From Actinacidiphila cocklensis (GTDB lineage Bacteria > Actinomycetota > Actinomycetes > Streptomycetales > Streptomycetaceae), in NCBI RefSeq assembly GCF_907177275.1, contig NZ_CAJSLV010000090.1, positions 1 through 45,251 on the forward strand: a DNA stretch of 45,251 bases. The letters are read 5' to 3'. Below, piece after piece: positions 8,568 to 16,989 of this stretch. The translations under genes and the position numbers were made by a program. Below the pieces are notes generated by a model. That model saw only the letters and a list, made by a program, of their open reading frames with translations, had not been told where the DNA came from and ran no database searches. The first letter of the stretch is position 1; each line of letters begins with the position of its first letter.

Positions 8568-9071
8568 TCAAATCGGGTGAGAAGCAGCCCCGCCAGCGCG
8601 CAGCGGCCGGTCGGGCCGACAGGTCGGGCACGGGGCGGTGTCGTCGCGCTCGAGGACGGCGCGGGCCTGGCCGGTGGTGGCGGGGCGGGAGAGGTCGCGG
8701 ACGGCGCGGCAGTCGCCGCGGTGCACGATGCGGGCCGGGCCGCGCTGGAGGCCGAAGTAGGCGGGTTCCTCGATCCGCCAGGCCGGGGTGGCGCCGTACC
8801 GCTCGGTCGGCACCTGGTCGTACGCCTGGCCCTCGATCGGCTCGCAGACGTCGGCAGGCGCCCGGAAGTCCACCGCGGCGGGCAGCGCCTGGAGCCGGTC
8901 CCGGTCGTGGCCCTGGCCGGGCAGGTGGATCTGCAGATCGAACCACCAGCTGCCGTCGGCCTCCCGCCGCCGGCCCTTGGCCACGGCGTAGAGGTGCTGC
9001 CCGTCGGGGAGCGTGACCTTCACCAGCGGGCCGTCGGCCCGCGGCAGCTCCCTCTCCGCACCCTCGCTCAC
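8568..9071 (-). CDS. DUF6233-like streptomycete protein
   Basis: 167 aa, GTG start (MSEGAERELPR). It has a mixed beta region (LPDGQHLYAVAKGRR, SWWFDLQIHLPG) and a C-terminal cluster RIVHRGDCRAV, then PCPTCRPDR, i.e. His/Cys and Cys-x2-Cys ligands that may bind zinc. The pattern matches a family I recall as DUF6233, abundant in Streptomyces mobile and terminal regions; function unknown. The family name is from memory, not a search. A TAGATT hexamer about 10 nt upstream of the GTG hints at an almost leaderless transcript. Confidence 0.6.
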   Translation of the reverse strand: MSEGAERELPRADGPLVKVTLPDGQHLYAVAKGRRREADGSWWFDLQIHLPGQGHDRDRLQALPAAVDFRAPADVCEPIEGQAYDQVPTERYGATPAWRIEEPAYFGLQRGPARIVHRGDCRAVRDLSRPATTGQARAVLERDDTAPCPTCRPDRPLRAGGAASHPI

Positions 9072-9441
9072 TGTTCTAATCTAGTTCGATTCCATGGACG
9101 GACTGACCCGTTCCTCGAGTTCGCGCCGGCTGTCCTGTGACCGTGAACCTTGACCGTTTGCCACTGAACTTGACTGCACGATGGCGGCGTTGGGACTGGC
9201 AGGGCCGCATGTTCAGGTGTCGCGTATTCGCGAGCAGTCCGACGTGTTGGTCACCTTGGGAGGCGGCTCAGCCAATGTGGCTGCGACCTGATCGAAGACC
9301 CGGCCGTGGTGCGCGATCACGTCGCCGAGGGGTGCGCTTTTCGCATGTCCTCAGGTCATGTCACGGCCGTTCGGGCGACCGCGACTCGTCTCTCTGCCTC
9401 GTCTCCGATGAGGGCAGCCTGCGTGGTATTACGCTCCCTGC
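9072..9441. other. Intergenic region, divergent promoters
   Basis: Lies between two divergently oriented genes. Nothing beyond promoter-like A/T-richer patches near 9075-9095 and 9426-9435 can be supported; the plus frames reading through it lack motifs. Confidence 0.4.
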
Positions 9442-9726
9442 ATGCCAGAGCCGTTCCCGAATGCTACGCAAGCTACCCGCCTCGCAATCGAGTTCCTGAC
9501 GCCGTATGTTGCGGCGGACAGCAACGGAAAGTGGGAAGAGGCAGCCTCGTACATCGCAGAGAGGCTCACCGGCCCCGATGCCCTTGAGCCCATCCATGTG
9601 ATCAGGGGGCAGCTCTACTTGAACGAACTTCTTCTCCTTTCGCTCGCCAAGGCGAACAGTGCCGAGGACCTCCGGGCTTGGGCGGGGGAGTGGCTGCGCA
9701 CCCACTCCCCTCGGCTCCCCGAGTAG
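9442..9726 (+). CDS. Hypothetical helical protein
   Basis: 94 aa from ATG 9442: NATQATRLAIEFLTPYVA, EEAASYIAERL, HVIRGQLYLNELLLLSLAKA, EDLRAWAGEWLR. Helical throughout with conserved-looking hydrophobic spacing, no membrane segment and normal codon use. No family recognised. It converges on the membrane-protein gene at 9823. Confidence 0.5.
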   Translation: MPEPFPNATQATRLAIEFLTPYVAADSNGKWEEAASYIAERLTGPDALEPIHVIRGQLYLNELLLLSLAKANSAEDLRAWAGEWLRTHSPRLPE

Positions 9727-9822
9727 CCGCGGGACAGCGTCCGTGACTGGTGACGTTGCTTGATCGTCGCGGTACGACGGCATCATGCGGTACAGCCTCG
9801 GCTCGGATTCCGCCCCGCTTCG

Positions 9823-10422
9823 TCACTTGCTAACTCTCCGGAGCCCGAATGCCCCCTTCGCGTCGGCTGGGCCTCCTCCCAGGATCCGTTGGGCAGCTGA
9901 TTCCGACGACATCCCGTCAATCACCGCCAAGATCAAAGTCCCAAATCCGACGAAAGTGCTCGCATAAAAAAAGACGATTCCCCAACTGCGGTAACTTTCG
10001 AGGTTGAATGCGATCATCCCCGATGCGACGTAAGCGGAGCAAATAAGCATAAGGAATACCACTTGAATCCCTAGAATACTGAGATAGCGACGCTTGTGCA
10101 TGATGTCGTTGTATGCCAGCTTGACTCCTTCGCCTTGTAGGGTCTCGTTCAGCTTATTCTGCAATGTCTCGATGTAGACCCCGAGTGCCAACGCGTCACC
10201 GAACAGCTGCATCATGAAGGCCAGGATGATGCACAATGCTGGAGGCGCAGCCAGCAGTATCACTTTCCCGTCGCCATCTTTGGAGATGCCCGCCACTGCG
10301 GCCAGGATCAAAACGCCCAGCAGTCCAAACTGCCCAAAGCTTGTATTTTTGGCCTGAATTGCCGTTGCTGTTTGCTTCACTTCTTCAATTAGCATGTTCT
10401 CTTGTTTGCTAGTGAGTGTCAT
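9823..10422 (-). CDS. Four-helix membrane protein of lower G+C
   Basis: 199 aa. A cytosolic N-terminal helix (KQENMLIEEVKQTATAIQAK) is followed by membrane segments FGLLGVLILAAVAGI, ILLAAPPALCIILAFMMQLF, ILGIQVVFLMLICSAYVASG and GIVFFYASTFVGFGTLILAV. A 50-residue soluble loop lies between helices 2 and 3. DNA from about 9,950 to 10,430 is visibly A+T richer and uses codons unlike its neighbours, pointing to transfer from a lower-GC donor. Function unknown; a membrane effector or sensor is possible. Confidence 0.6.
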   Translation of the reverse strand: MTLTSKQENMLIEEVKQTATAIQAKNTSFGQFGLLGVLILAAVAGISKDGDGKVILLAAPPALCIILAFMMQLFGDALALGVYIETLQNKLNETLQGEGVKLAYNDIMHKRRYLSILGIQVVFLMLICSAYVASGMIAFNLESYRSWGIVFFYASTFVGFGTLILAVIDGMSSESAAQRILGGGPADAKGAFGLRRVSK

Positions 10423-10439
10423 AAGTCATCGATACCCGA

Positions 10440-10768
10440 CTAAGGGCGATAGGCGAAGGGAGTGCACGTAGTTCCCTCCGACGGATGCACGTTCGCACGT
10501 TTCAGGAATGCCGAGTAAGCGAGTGGCTGTGAGTGGTCGCGTGCGGCGTATCGTCTCCAGGTCCCTCCGGCTTCGGTGACCAGCCGAGTGGCGGTCTTGA
10601 CGTGATAGCCGAGGGCCTTCGCGATGACAGGGGCCAAGGCCTGGAGGACAAGCTGACGGATGGCGGTCCTGCCGTGCTGTGGAGGGACACCGATCTCGCG
10701 CAGGTGGGCCTGCAGGCTGACCGGGCTCATCGGCTGCCCTGACTGACGGCCGGGGAGGAGCCGTCTTG
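10440..10768 (-). pseudogene. C-terminal remnant of a streptomycete integrase/recombinase-like protein
   Basis: The frame reads LLPGRQSGQPMSP, LREIGVPPQHGRTAIRQLVL, VIAKALGYHVKTATRLVTEA. This resembles the C-terminus of actinomycete plasmid-type integrases (LFPGR-x-GQP, GR-x-AL-x-QL, LG-H-x-x-A-x-x-W). No catalytic part can be found upstream, where the frame becomes Pro/Arg-rich non-coding sequence. It is a truncated leftover. Family recognition is from memory of the motif order. Confidence 0.5.
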
Positions 10769-11050
10769 GCGGCCGCCGACTGGATCGAGTGGCATGGCGG
10801 GGGATCGGACGCCTGGACCTGACCGGGCCTGCACGGATGGGGGCCGGGTGCGGCGGCTGCGGGACGGACACGCGCGCCAGGAAGGCGCCGTGGGGAAGTA
10901 GTCGGCGATTCGGGGGGCTTCCGAAACAGGCGGTGACCTGGACTTCTACGGCCGTCGGACGTTGGTCCCGATGGGACCAGGAGCGCGACCCGGTTCGGTC
11001 GGTCGGCCATGGGCCGGTCGCGGCACCCGCGCTGGATTCCCAGCCCCAGC

Positions 11051-11088
11051 GGCCCGGTCCCCTCCGCAGCGCTGGAGGGGGCCGGGCC
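11051..11088. repeat. 15-bp-stem hairpin
   Basis: GGCCCGGTCCCCTCC, an 8-nt loop, then GGAGGGGGCCGGGCC. All 15 positions pair, one as G-T. Terminator-like strength but with no gene ending nearby and no T-run. Confidence 0.5.
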
Positions 11089-11183
11089 GCCGACGTCGGC
11101 CGAAAGACGCCGTTCCGACCAATGGCACGGGCCCAAGCTCCGGCTGGCAGGACGTCAGGAGCTCCATCCGCGCCGCGCCCACA

Positions 11184-11212
11184 CCGAGCAACCGCCCGGG
11201 GCGGTTGCTCGG
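11184..11212. repeat. 13-bp-stem perfect palindrome
   Basis: CCGAGCAACCGCC, 3-nt loop, GGCGGTTGCTCGG: perfect 13-bp arms. It stands alone in intergenic DNA, so it could be a terminator, a binding site for a dimeric protein or a relic of a mobile element. Confidence 0.5.
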
Positions 11213-11321
11213 ATGCTTGCACCGCAACCGGTCTGGAACGGTATGGAAGGGTGTGGAACTGGTGAAGTCGGGCGCCGTGGAACTCCGACCCGGGTCCCCG
11301 CCACGGTGGACCGGGGCGCGG

Positions 11322-11358
11322 CCAGGCGCCTGCTCACCGCCGGACGGCAGGCGCCTGG
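11322..11358 (-). terminator. Hairpin terminator of the secreted nuclease gene
   Basis: CCAGGCGCCTG and CAGGCGCCTGG are 11-bp arms around a 15-nt loop, beginning 8 nt past the stop of the nuclease gene. Each arm is itself nearly self-complementary. No T-tract, as usual in high-GC actinomycetes. Confidence 0.6.
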
Positions 11359-11365
11359 GGCGGGG

Positions 11366-12046
11366 TCAGGGGGCGGGGGTGTAGGTGATGTCCTGGTCGG
11401 GGCAGGCGCTGGCGAGGCGGTCCAGGGCGTCGCGTTCGGCCGGGTCGATAGTCAGGTCCCAGGTGAGTTTCACGCTGATCCAGTCGGCGGTGTAGCGGCA
11501 GGTGGCGTCGGGGGCCGGGGGCATCCAGGTGGCCGGGTCCTGGTCGGACTTCTGGCGGTTGGAGCGGGCGGTGACAGCAACCAGGTGACGTGGGTCGTCC
11601 AGGTAGTTGGCGTAGGCGACGCGGCGGGCTTTGGTCCAGGCCGAGGCGCCGGAGTCCCAGCTTTCGGCGAGTGGGACGAGGTGGTCGATGTCGAGTGCGC
11701 CGGCTTGGTCGACGGTGGTGTCGTCGTACCAGGAGTACCAGGTGCCGCCGGTCAGGGTGCAGGTGCCGGTGACGGTCGGCGCGGTGACGGCTTCGTCGAG
11801 GAGGACTTCCTTGCGGGTGTTGCAGCCGTCGCGGTCGGCGTCGATCCAGCCGCCGAAGGACGACTCGCGGTTGTAGCCGGTGCGGTCCTCGGCGGCGACC
11901 GGGAGGGCGGCGATGGCCTGGTGGAGGGCGACGGTGCGCTCACTGTCAGCCTGGGCGGCGGCGCGGGCGGGGACGGTGGCGGAGGCGAGTGCGAGGGTCA
12001 GCAGCAGGGCGGCGCCGGCTGCCCGCAGCGTGCGGGGAAGGTTCAT
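11366..12046 (-). CDS. Secreted HNH-family nuclease
   Basis: 226 aa from ATG 12046. It has a Sec signal peptide (MNLPRTLRAAG, LLLTLALASATVPARA) with a likely cut after ARA. The mature part carries NRESSFGGWIDADRDGCNTR, then the HNH core LDIDHLVPLAESWDSGA, YLDDPRHLVAVTARSNRQKS and ATWMPP. The DH(L)VPL and N-R-x-K-x-x-x-D pattern is that of exported HNH nucleases related to DUF1524/GmrSD C-terminal domains, common in Streptomyces. Likely role: extracellular nucleic-acid degradation or growth inhibition. I chose this start over 12163 because it begins directly with the signal peptide. Confidence 0.8.
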   Translation of the reverse strand: MNLPRTLRAAGAALLLTLALASATVPARAAAQADSERTVALHQAIAALPVAAEDRTGYNRESSFGGWIDADRDGCNTRKEVLLDEAVTAPTVTGTCTLTGGTWYSWYDDTTVDQAGALDIDHLVPLAESWDSGASAWTKARRVAYANYLDDPRHLVAVTARSNRQKSDQDPATWMPPAPDATCRYTADWISVKLTWDLTIDPAERDALDRLASACPDQDITYTPAP

Positions 12047-12330
12047 GAGGGGGGCGTGTCCTGCCAAAACGGTTCCGCATGCACGAGGTTGCCGAGGTTC
12101 ACCCAGGTGGCTGTCCCCGGGAACTGCGGCCGGACCGCAGGCGGCAGAGCGCGGCTGCGGCACGGCCGATCGCAGCCGCCCGAAGCGGTTACGCCACAGG
12201 TTGCGCGGCAGGCTGCTCCGGTGGTTTCGGTGGGGGTTTCGCCGGTGGTTGCACGGTGGGTTTCATCGCCCTCGTACGGCCGCCGCTGCATCCGCCCTGG
12301 CCGGAGCGGGTCCGGCGGGTGCATGGTGCC
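12047..12330. other. Spacer between the nuclease gene and the broken TPR gene
   Basis: Contains only a Pro-rich minus-strand reading (near 12189-12270) and no supported gene. It should hold the nuclease promoter. Confidence 0.3.
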
Positions 12331-12757
12331 TCACTGTCCGGCCCGAGCCACCCGCTGCTGCGGGTGGGCGCATTCCGCCTCCCGTTCGACGGCGCGCGTG
12401 ACGGCGTGGCCGGCCCCCAGCGCGCGGAGGGGGTCGTCGCGCAGGTCCGCGAGCCTCCGCTGGCGCTGCGGCTCGCCTCCCGGGTGGTCACGGAGATCCA
12501 GATAGCGTGTGAGCAGGGTGAGTTCGTGGTCCGGGCCGAGGGCGCGCTGCGTGTCGCCCCGCAGGGAGCGGAAGCTCTCGACGGATCCGGGCCCGGCCGA
12601 CACGCCGAGCCTCGCGGCCAGGACGCGCAAGGGCAGGCAGACCGCGGCCTTCCGGCCATGGCGGGCGATGACCGCGGCGAGCACTTCCTGGCAGACCTGG
12701 CGGGCGTCCGCCTCGGCCCCGTCCTCGTACAGGACCTGCGCGTAGACGGTCTTGATC
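12331..12757 (-). pseudogene. C-terminal fragment of a TPR-repeat protein
   Basis: Reads RIKTVYAQVLYEDGAEADAR, QVCQEVLAAVIARHGRKA, LRGDTQRALGPDHELTLLTR and LRALGAGHAVTRAVERE. These are tetratricopeptide units of the actinomycete type (LGPDH-x-x-T-L-x-T-R). The frame opens straight out of the insertion element ending at 12758 and has no start. The matching upstream part lies at 18659-19236 on the same strand, so one gene was split. Related proteins are regulatory or NTPase-linked sensors. Confidence 0.6.
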
Positions 12758-12770
12758 CTCAGCTTGTTTT

Positions 12771-14234
12771 TTATGGTTTGTGAGCTTTGAGTTGATTACG
12801 TTCGGCGATGCTTTCAGGGCGTCTGGTTGATTTGCCCACGCCGTAGCGGGTGGCCAATCGTTGGTTCTTCGAGCCGATTGGGCGTCCTGGGCCGGGAGTT
12901 GAGGGTTTGGGCGCACGGGCCGGGCTGTGCAGGTGAGGGCGGAGGTTCCTGAACCCTCGGCGGACACGGGCCGGGGTGAGCCGGGCGGGTTCGGCCCGCT
13001 TCTCCCAGGGGCGGCGGAGATCGGCTGCGGCCTCGCGGGTGAGCCGGAGCTGGGTATGCGCTGCGATCACGAGCCACGTCCACCGGTCCGCGGCCTCGGG
13101 GCTGCGGAGCCTGGGACGGGTCCAGCCGAGCGTCTGCTTTACGAAACGGAAAGTATGTTCAAGATCGAAGCGCCTCAAGAACGCTTGCCACCGCAGGTCG
13201 ACGTCGTCGCTGGTCATGCCGGTCTTGGAGGACCACAGCCAGACGGGCAGCGGGTCGCCGCCGCCGGGCAGATGGTCCACCGTCAGGCGGATCAGGGTGC
13301 CCTCGATGACGGGAAGTTCGCCGTCGTGGCCGATCCATGCGGAGCGAGTGGTGAGCCGGGGGTGGATACGATCCCAGGCCATCGCCTTCGCGGTGCCGTA
13401 GCGGTCGGTGACCTGCCCGGTCTCCGAGTCGGGCTCGCCCCACGTGTCCGGCTTGGCGAAACGGAACTCTTTGCCGTGCTTTGGCGGTCGCCCGCCCTGG
13501 GGATAGGACAGGGCGTACTCCTTGAGCGTGGGCGTTGGCCGTCGCATCACCCGGTCCGAACGCATGCGTCCCAGGACCTCGACGGGGAGGCCGTCGAGGA
13601 GGTAGGCCATGCGCGGGGCGTCGTAGCCGGCGTCGAAGACGACCAGGATGTCGTTGTCACCGGCTTCCCACTGCCCCTGGCCGATCAGGTCGGTGACCAC
13701 ACGGCGGACCTGGGCCGCGGTGACCTCGGCGACATCATCGTCGGGGCCGAGCCGGACCGCGTCGAGTAATTGGCACCACGACGTGCGTCCCGTCTCCAGG
13801 GCCGCGACGAACGAGTACGGCCAGCCCGGAATGAACTGGTCCGAGGAGCGTCCCGAGCGGCCGTAGACGTGACAGAACAGGCGGTCCGGGCTGGTCGGCG
13901 CGTCGGGCCGCAGCCACGCGGAGACATCGACGGCCAGGACCAGACGCCCGTCGGCGGCCTTGGGCTGCGGCAGCACGGCCAGCGCCTTGCGCAGCCTGTC
14001 GACGTCGATGCGACCGTGGTTGAGCGCGTCGTACAACGCGCCGTGCCCACGCCGGTGCTCGGCCAGCAGCGTCAGATCGACCGGCGAAGCCACCGGGCCG
14101 TCGTCGCAGAGCATCGCGTCGCACAGCTCGAACAGGGCGTCACCGCGCCGGGGCAGACATGCGTAGAGGTCCTCCCGAAAGTGGGACGTGAAGTCGAACG
14201 CCTCGTCCCGGGCATCGCGGTACAGCAGACTCAT
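12771..14234 (-). CDS. IS4/IS701-like DDE transposase (left copy)
   Basis: 487 aa from ATG 14234. DDE residues sit in LVLAVDVSAWLR, VVFDAGYDAPRM and FDLEHTFRFVKQTLGW. The last, with following LRSPEAADRWTWLV and LRRPWEK, is typical of a transposase family abundant in Streptomyces. It is homologous along its full length to the transposase at 17170-18642 but clearly not identical, so the two are not one recently duplicated element. An upstream open frame to 14801 has no homology and overlaps the CbrC-like gene, so I reject it as coding. Confidence 0.8.
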   Translation of the reverse strand: MSLLYRDARDEAFDFTSHFREDLYACLPRRGDALFELCDAMLCDDGPVASPVDLTLLAEHRRGHGALYDALNHGRIDVDRLRKALAVLPQPKAADGRLVLAVDVSAWLRPDAPTSPDRLFCHVYGRSGRSSDQFIPGWPYSFVAALETGRTSWCQLLDAVRLGPDDDVAEVTAAQVRRVVTDLIGQGQWEAGDNDILVVFDAGYDAPRMAYLLDGLPVEVLGRMRSDRVMRRPTPTLKEYALSYPQGGRPPKHGKEFRFAKPDTWGEPDSETGQVTDRYGTAKAMAWDRIHPRLTTRSAWIGHDGELPVIEGTLIRLTVDHLPGGGDPLPVWLWSSKTGMTSDDVDLRWQAFLRRFDLEHTFRFVKQTLGWTRPRLRSPEAADRWTWLVIAAHTQLRLTREAAADLRRPWEKRAEPARLTPARVRRGFRNLRPHLHSPARAPKPSTPGPGRPIGSKNQRLATRYGVGKSTRRPESIAERNQLKAHKP

Positions 14235-14361
14235 CCCCTGGCGGTCTTGGTTCCGATGGACTTGGTGGACGGCACGCAGGATCGCGCCAAGACCGCCGTC
14301 CGCGCACACGAACTCCCAGGTGAGTGACAATGTTCGGGACGTCGTTCGACCCGTCGCGGGC

Positions 14362-14901
14362 CTATGCGAAGTCGGTGTAGGCGAGGTGGGCTGCGCAGAC
14401 CCGGCATCGGAAGAGATACGCCGTCGCCTCACCGTCCTTGTCCAGCGAGCCAAGGAAGTGCTCCACCTGCTCCGACGGCCAGCCCCAGCCGTTCGCCTCC
14501 CGCCGCAGCATCGCCAGCGCCTCGGGGTAAGCCGCGAGTTCGGCGGACCCGGCCGGGCCCAGGAACTCGGCACCGTCGGCGCAGTGGAAGAACCACTGGG
14601 GTTCCTGCCACGCGATGAAGCCCGGACTGCGCCGGTCGACCGCTTCGAAGACCTCCAAGGGCACGTCGTCGCCCAGGCACGTTCCTGAAGTGAAGTGGGC
14701 GTCGAACCGTTCGGCGGCGCTGCCGCCCGCGATGCACCACGGGCACAGCCGGCCCCCGAGCTCGTCGGCAGCGTAAACCGGGCCCCTGTAAACATACCCA
14801 CGCTCCCGCCCGCAGCAGATACAGGCCGTGCCAGAAGGCACGATCACGCCCGTGACGACGGGGTCAGGGTGATACGGGAACTCCGGGAGCAGCTCAGTCA
14901 C
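14362..14901 (-). CDS. CbrC-family (UPF0167) protein as transposon cargo
   Basis: 179 aa from GTG 14901 (VTELLPEFPYHPDPVVTGVI). Conserved features: CICCGRERGYVYRGPVY, LCPWCIAGGSAAERF, PGFIAWQEPQWFFHCADGA and CRVCAAHL; the Cys pairs probably bind zinc. CbrC in E. coli is linked to colicin E2 tolerance; the biochemical activity is unknown. It sits upstream of and in the same direction as the transposase, inside the terminal repeats. I chose the GTG because the family usually begins just before FPYHPDP. Confidence 0.75.
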   Translation of the reverse strand: MTELLPEFPYHPDPVVTGVIVPSGTACICCGRERGYVYRGPVYAADELGGRLCPWCIAGGSAAERFDAHFTSGTCLGDDVPLEVFEAVDRRSPGFIAWQEPQWFFHCADGAEFLGPAGSAELAAYPEALAMLRREANGWGWPSEQVEHFLGSLDKDGEATAYLFRCRVCAAHLAYTDFA

Positions 14902-15064
14902 AGCCCACAACCGTAGCAATCGGTACGAACGGTCAGCGGTGCAGGTCCCGGACCATAAAGAACAAGCTCAGTGCCTGTTTGTAAAGCTGCCGGGCGCGTG
15001 CCCGGCTCAGGATTCGAACGGGGGATTGAGAGGGCGTGCATCGCGAAGTTGCTGGTCGCCGGTC

Positions 15065-15363
15065 TGGCGTGAGGGGCTGGTGGGATCAGCTGGTGTCCTC
15101 GGTGAAGATCGTCTGTCGCTGGACGACTTGTCGAGGAGCTGGCCAAGCGGCGGCAGACGGGCCAGTTCGGGCAGGAGGAACTGCTGGTCGTCGAGCGGGT
15201 CCTGAACCGGCTGGCTGAGTATGACCGAGCCGAGACCGGCACGGCCGTCAATCCGGCTCCCACCCGGATGGCGGGCCGGGCAGTCCTGCAGGTCTATTGG
15301 CGGATGGTCTTCTTGCCGACGTACCGGGACAGGGCGTGCCCTGAGGCGGGCATCGCGGCCTGA
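15065..15363 (+). pseudogene. Frameshifted remnant of an unidentified gene
   Basis: One frame gives GVLGEDRLSLDDL (from 15092). A shift near 15130 gives VEELAKRRQTGQFGQEELLV, VERVLNRLAEYDRAETG and VLQVYWRMVFLPTYRDRA to a TGA at 15361-15363. The continuous helical reading across the shift and the lack of a start indicate decay. Parent family not recognised. Confidence 0.4.
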
Positions 15364-15461
15364 CATGCCCGGCCTCCAGCACCCGCCTCTGATGACGGAA
15401 ACAGTTGGAGAGCAAGCAGCGGGGGCTAGAGTCCGCAGGGCGCGGCTGGCACTGTTGGTAC

Positions 15462-16739
15462 ATGGGGATGGACTACGACCCGACTCAATGCATCGCCGGA
15501 GTCGACACGGACAAGATCCTGATGGCGCGGAAGTTCGTCCGGATCATGCGCGGCACTCGAGGTATTGCATACGACTCCGAGGCCCGGACTCTGGTGGAAC
15601 TCGCGGAGGCCCTCGAACGTCTCGGCCGTGTCGAGGAAGGGTCCAAGGCCCGGGAACTCGCCGGTCCGCTTATCGACGATGCACTGGCTCCGGTCTATCG
15701 AACGGTCGCGGAAATTGAAGGTTCAGGAGATCTCCCTGCTCAGTGCTTCGCCCTACTCGCTCTCGCAGAGGCGCTCGCCTGCGTCGACCGGACACAGCAG
15801 GCCGAAGCAGCCTTTGCTTCAGTAGAGGAAATCGGCGAGGAGATCTACACAGTTGTCCGGAAAACTCGGTACGAGGTCGCCGAGCTGCACTCCTGGGTTG
15901 CCGGAGTGTACTCGCTCAACGTTCTCCGGGACGTACTCGCGGGCGCCGGCCGTGAGGAGGCGGCAGACCGGCTCTTCGACCGCTGCAACGGATTCGGCAG
16001 AAACATGCCGGACGCCGCGATCGAGCTGGGGCTCGCCGAGGTCGGCCGTGCTCGCGCAGTTCGGAACCTCGACCGCGAAGGGCAGGCGATGGCCCTGCTC
16101 GCCCGTGCCTTGCACGAAGCAGGGCGCAGGCAGGAGTCCGCCTACTGCGCGGCGGAAGCTCTGAGGTTGGGGCACGGAAATTACCGCAAGATCGAACGTC
16201 TCACTGGCGGGCAGGCGCATTGGGGCTGGTCGTCCACCGCCGAGCCCGGCTCGAACGATCCCACCGTCTACCGCAGTCGCGACCCCTCGCACTCGTCCAC
16301 GCCGCGTCGCAATGGCCGCGTCAAAGGCCCTCTATCGCCCACCGGGTCCTACGCCGGGGACCTCATCGTTGGTTATCTTGCGATCAAAGCCCTGGGCCCT
16401 TTCCTTGAGGCATTTGCGACCAAACTCGGCGAGCAGTTCGGAGAGTCGACAGGTCGCGCGATATCTCGCCTTGCGCTGCGTCGGCGTCCGCGTAGGAGGG
16501 ACCAAGTGGAGATCGAGTCATCTGAGGCCAAGACGACAGTGATTCTGCCCCACCCATTCACCGATGATGCGAAGGAAGCGTTCATTGACATTGACGTGGC
16601 CGATCCCGATATTCTTGGCATGACGCTCTATTGGGACGAGGCGCACGGGGAATTCCTCCCAACTGGTGCCTCCGGTCCGGATTCGAGCCAGCAGCGATTT
16701 CACGGCCTCCTTCGACTGTTTCGCTTTCATCGTCGGTGA
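15462..16739 (+). CDS. TPR-like helical protein with a C-terminal membrane/pore-like segment
   Basis: 425 aa. Residues ~20-270 are paired helices like degenerate TPRs (SEARTLVELAEALERLGRVE, CFALLALAEALACVDRTQ, ARAVRNLDREGQAMALLARA, HEAGRRQESAYCAAEALRL). A Ser/Arg-rich linker leads to YAGDLIVGYLAIKALGPFLE and GEQFGESTGRAISRL, a Gly/Ala-rich amphipathic helix. The end is a beta-rich domain (TVILPHPF, AFIDIDVADPDILGMTLYWD). ATG 15462 or 15468 are both possible starts. The helical scaffold-effector layout suggests signalling or defence, but no family is assigned. It lies between the two inverted transposase elements. Confidence 0.65.
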   Translation: MGMDYDPTQCIAGVDTDKILMARKFVRIMRGTRGIAYDSEARTLVELAEALERLGRVEEGSKARELAGPLIDDALAPVYRTVAEIEGSGDLPAQCFALLALAEALACVDRTQQAEAAFASVEEIGEEIYTVVRKTRYEVAELHSWVAGVYSLNVLRDVLAGAGREEAADRLFDRCNGFGRNMPDAAIELGLAEVGRARAVRNLDREGQAMALLARALHEAGRRQESAYCAAEALRLGHGNYRKIERLTGGQAHWGWSSTAEPGSNDPTVYRSRDPSHSSTPRRNGRVKGPLSPTGSYAGDLIVGYLAIKALGPFLEAFATKLGEQFGESTGRAISRLALRRRPRRRDQVEIESSEAKTTVILPHPFTDDAKEAFIDIDVADPDILGMTLYWDEAHGEFLPTGASGPDSSQQRFHGLLRLFRFHRR

Positions 16740-16879
16740 GGTCGAGTTGACCGAAAGCGCCTCTCGGTGCCTGTTTCTGTGTGCCAGCCAGTAGCCTGAT
16801 ACCAGGTCGGCCGAGGGTGAAACTGCTGACCGTCAGCGCCAGATTGATCAATCCGTTGGGCTTTTTGGAGCACTCCGGG

Positions 16880-16903
16880 TGGCGGTGGTGGTCACCACCG
16901 CCA
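16880..16903. repeat. 11-bp-arm perfect palindrome
   Basis: TGGCGGTGGTG, GT centre, CACCACCGCCA: all 11 bases of each arm pair. Lies 49 nt before a second, longer palindrome. Confidence 0.6.
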
Positions 16904-16952
16904 TAGCGCTCGCCGCTTCCTTCCCTCGTGTCATGCCAGCCGCTGTAGCCTC

Positions 16953-16989
16953 CGTTCGGGGAACGGTCACAGTGACCGTTCCCCGAACG
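16953..16989. repeat. 18-bp-arm perfect palindrome
   Basis: CGTTCGGGGAACGGTCAC, a single central A, then GTGACCGTTCCCCGAACG. Perfect over 18 bp per arm, too symmetrical for an ordinary terminator. Within it GTTCGGGGAAC is a smaller symmetrical unit, present on both sides. Confidence 0.7.

Larger units (their letters stand above)
10769..11321. other. Gene-free stretch with two large hairpins
   Basis: Minus frames reading through here are low-complexity Arg/Pro sequence without motifs. Two long perfect or near-perfect inverted repeats (11051-11088, 11184-11212) are the only structured content. Confidence 0.45.
12758..14971 (-). mobile_element. Transposase element carrying a CbrC-like gene
   Basis: Terminal inverted repeats CTCAGCTTGTTTTTTATGG (12758-12776) and CCATAAAGAACAAGCTCAG (14953-14971). 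Compared with the related element at 17057-18658, homology runs to CGTTCGA at about 14349. It resumes at GACCATAAAGAACAAG (14951) after about 600 bp containing the CbrC-like gene. The element therefore has an extra gene between its body and its terminal repeat. The transposase stop codon lies inside the left repeat. Confidence 0.65.

Noticed and set aside
12771..14801. Extension of the left transposase to 676 codons
   Set aside because: The added N-terminus overlaps the CbrC-like gene in another frame and has no counterpart in the sister transposase.
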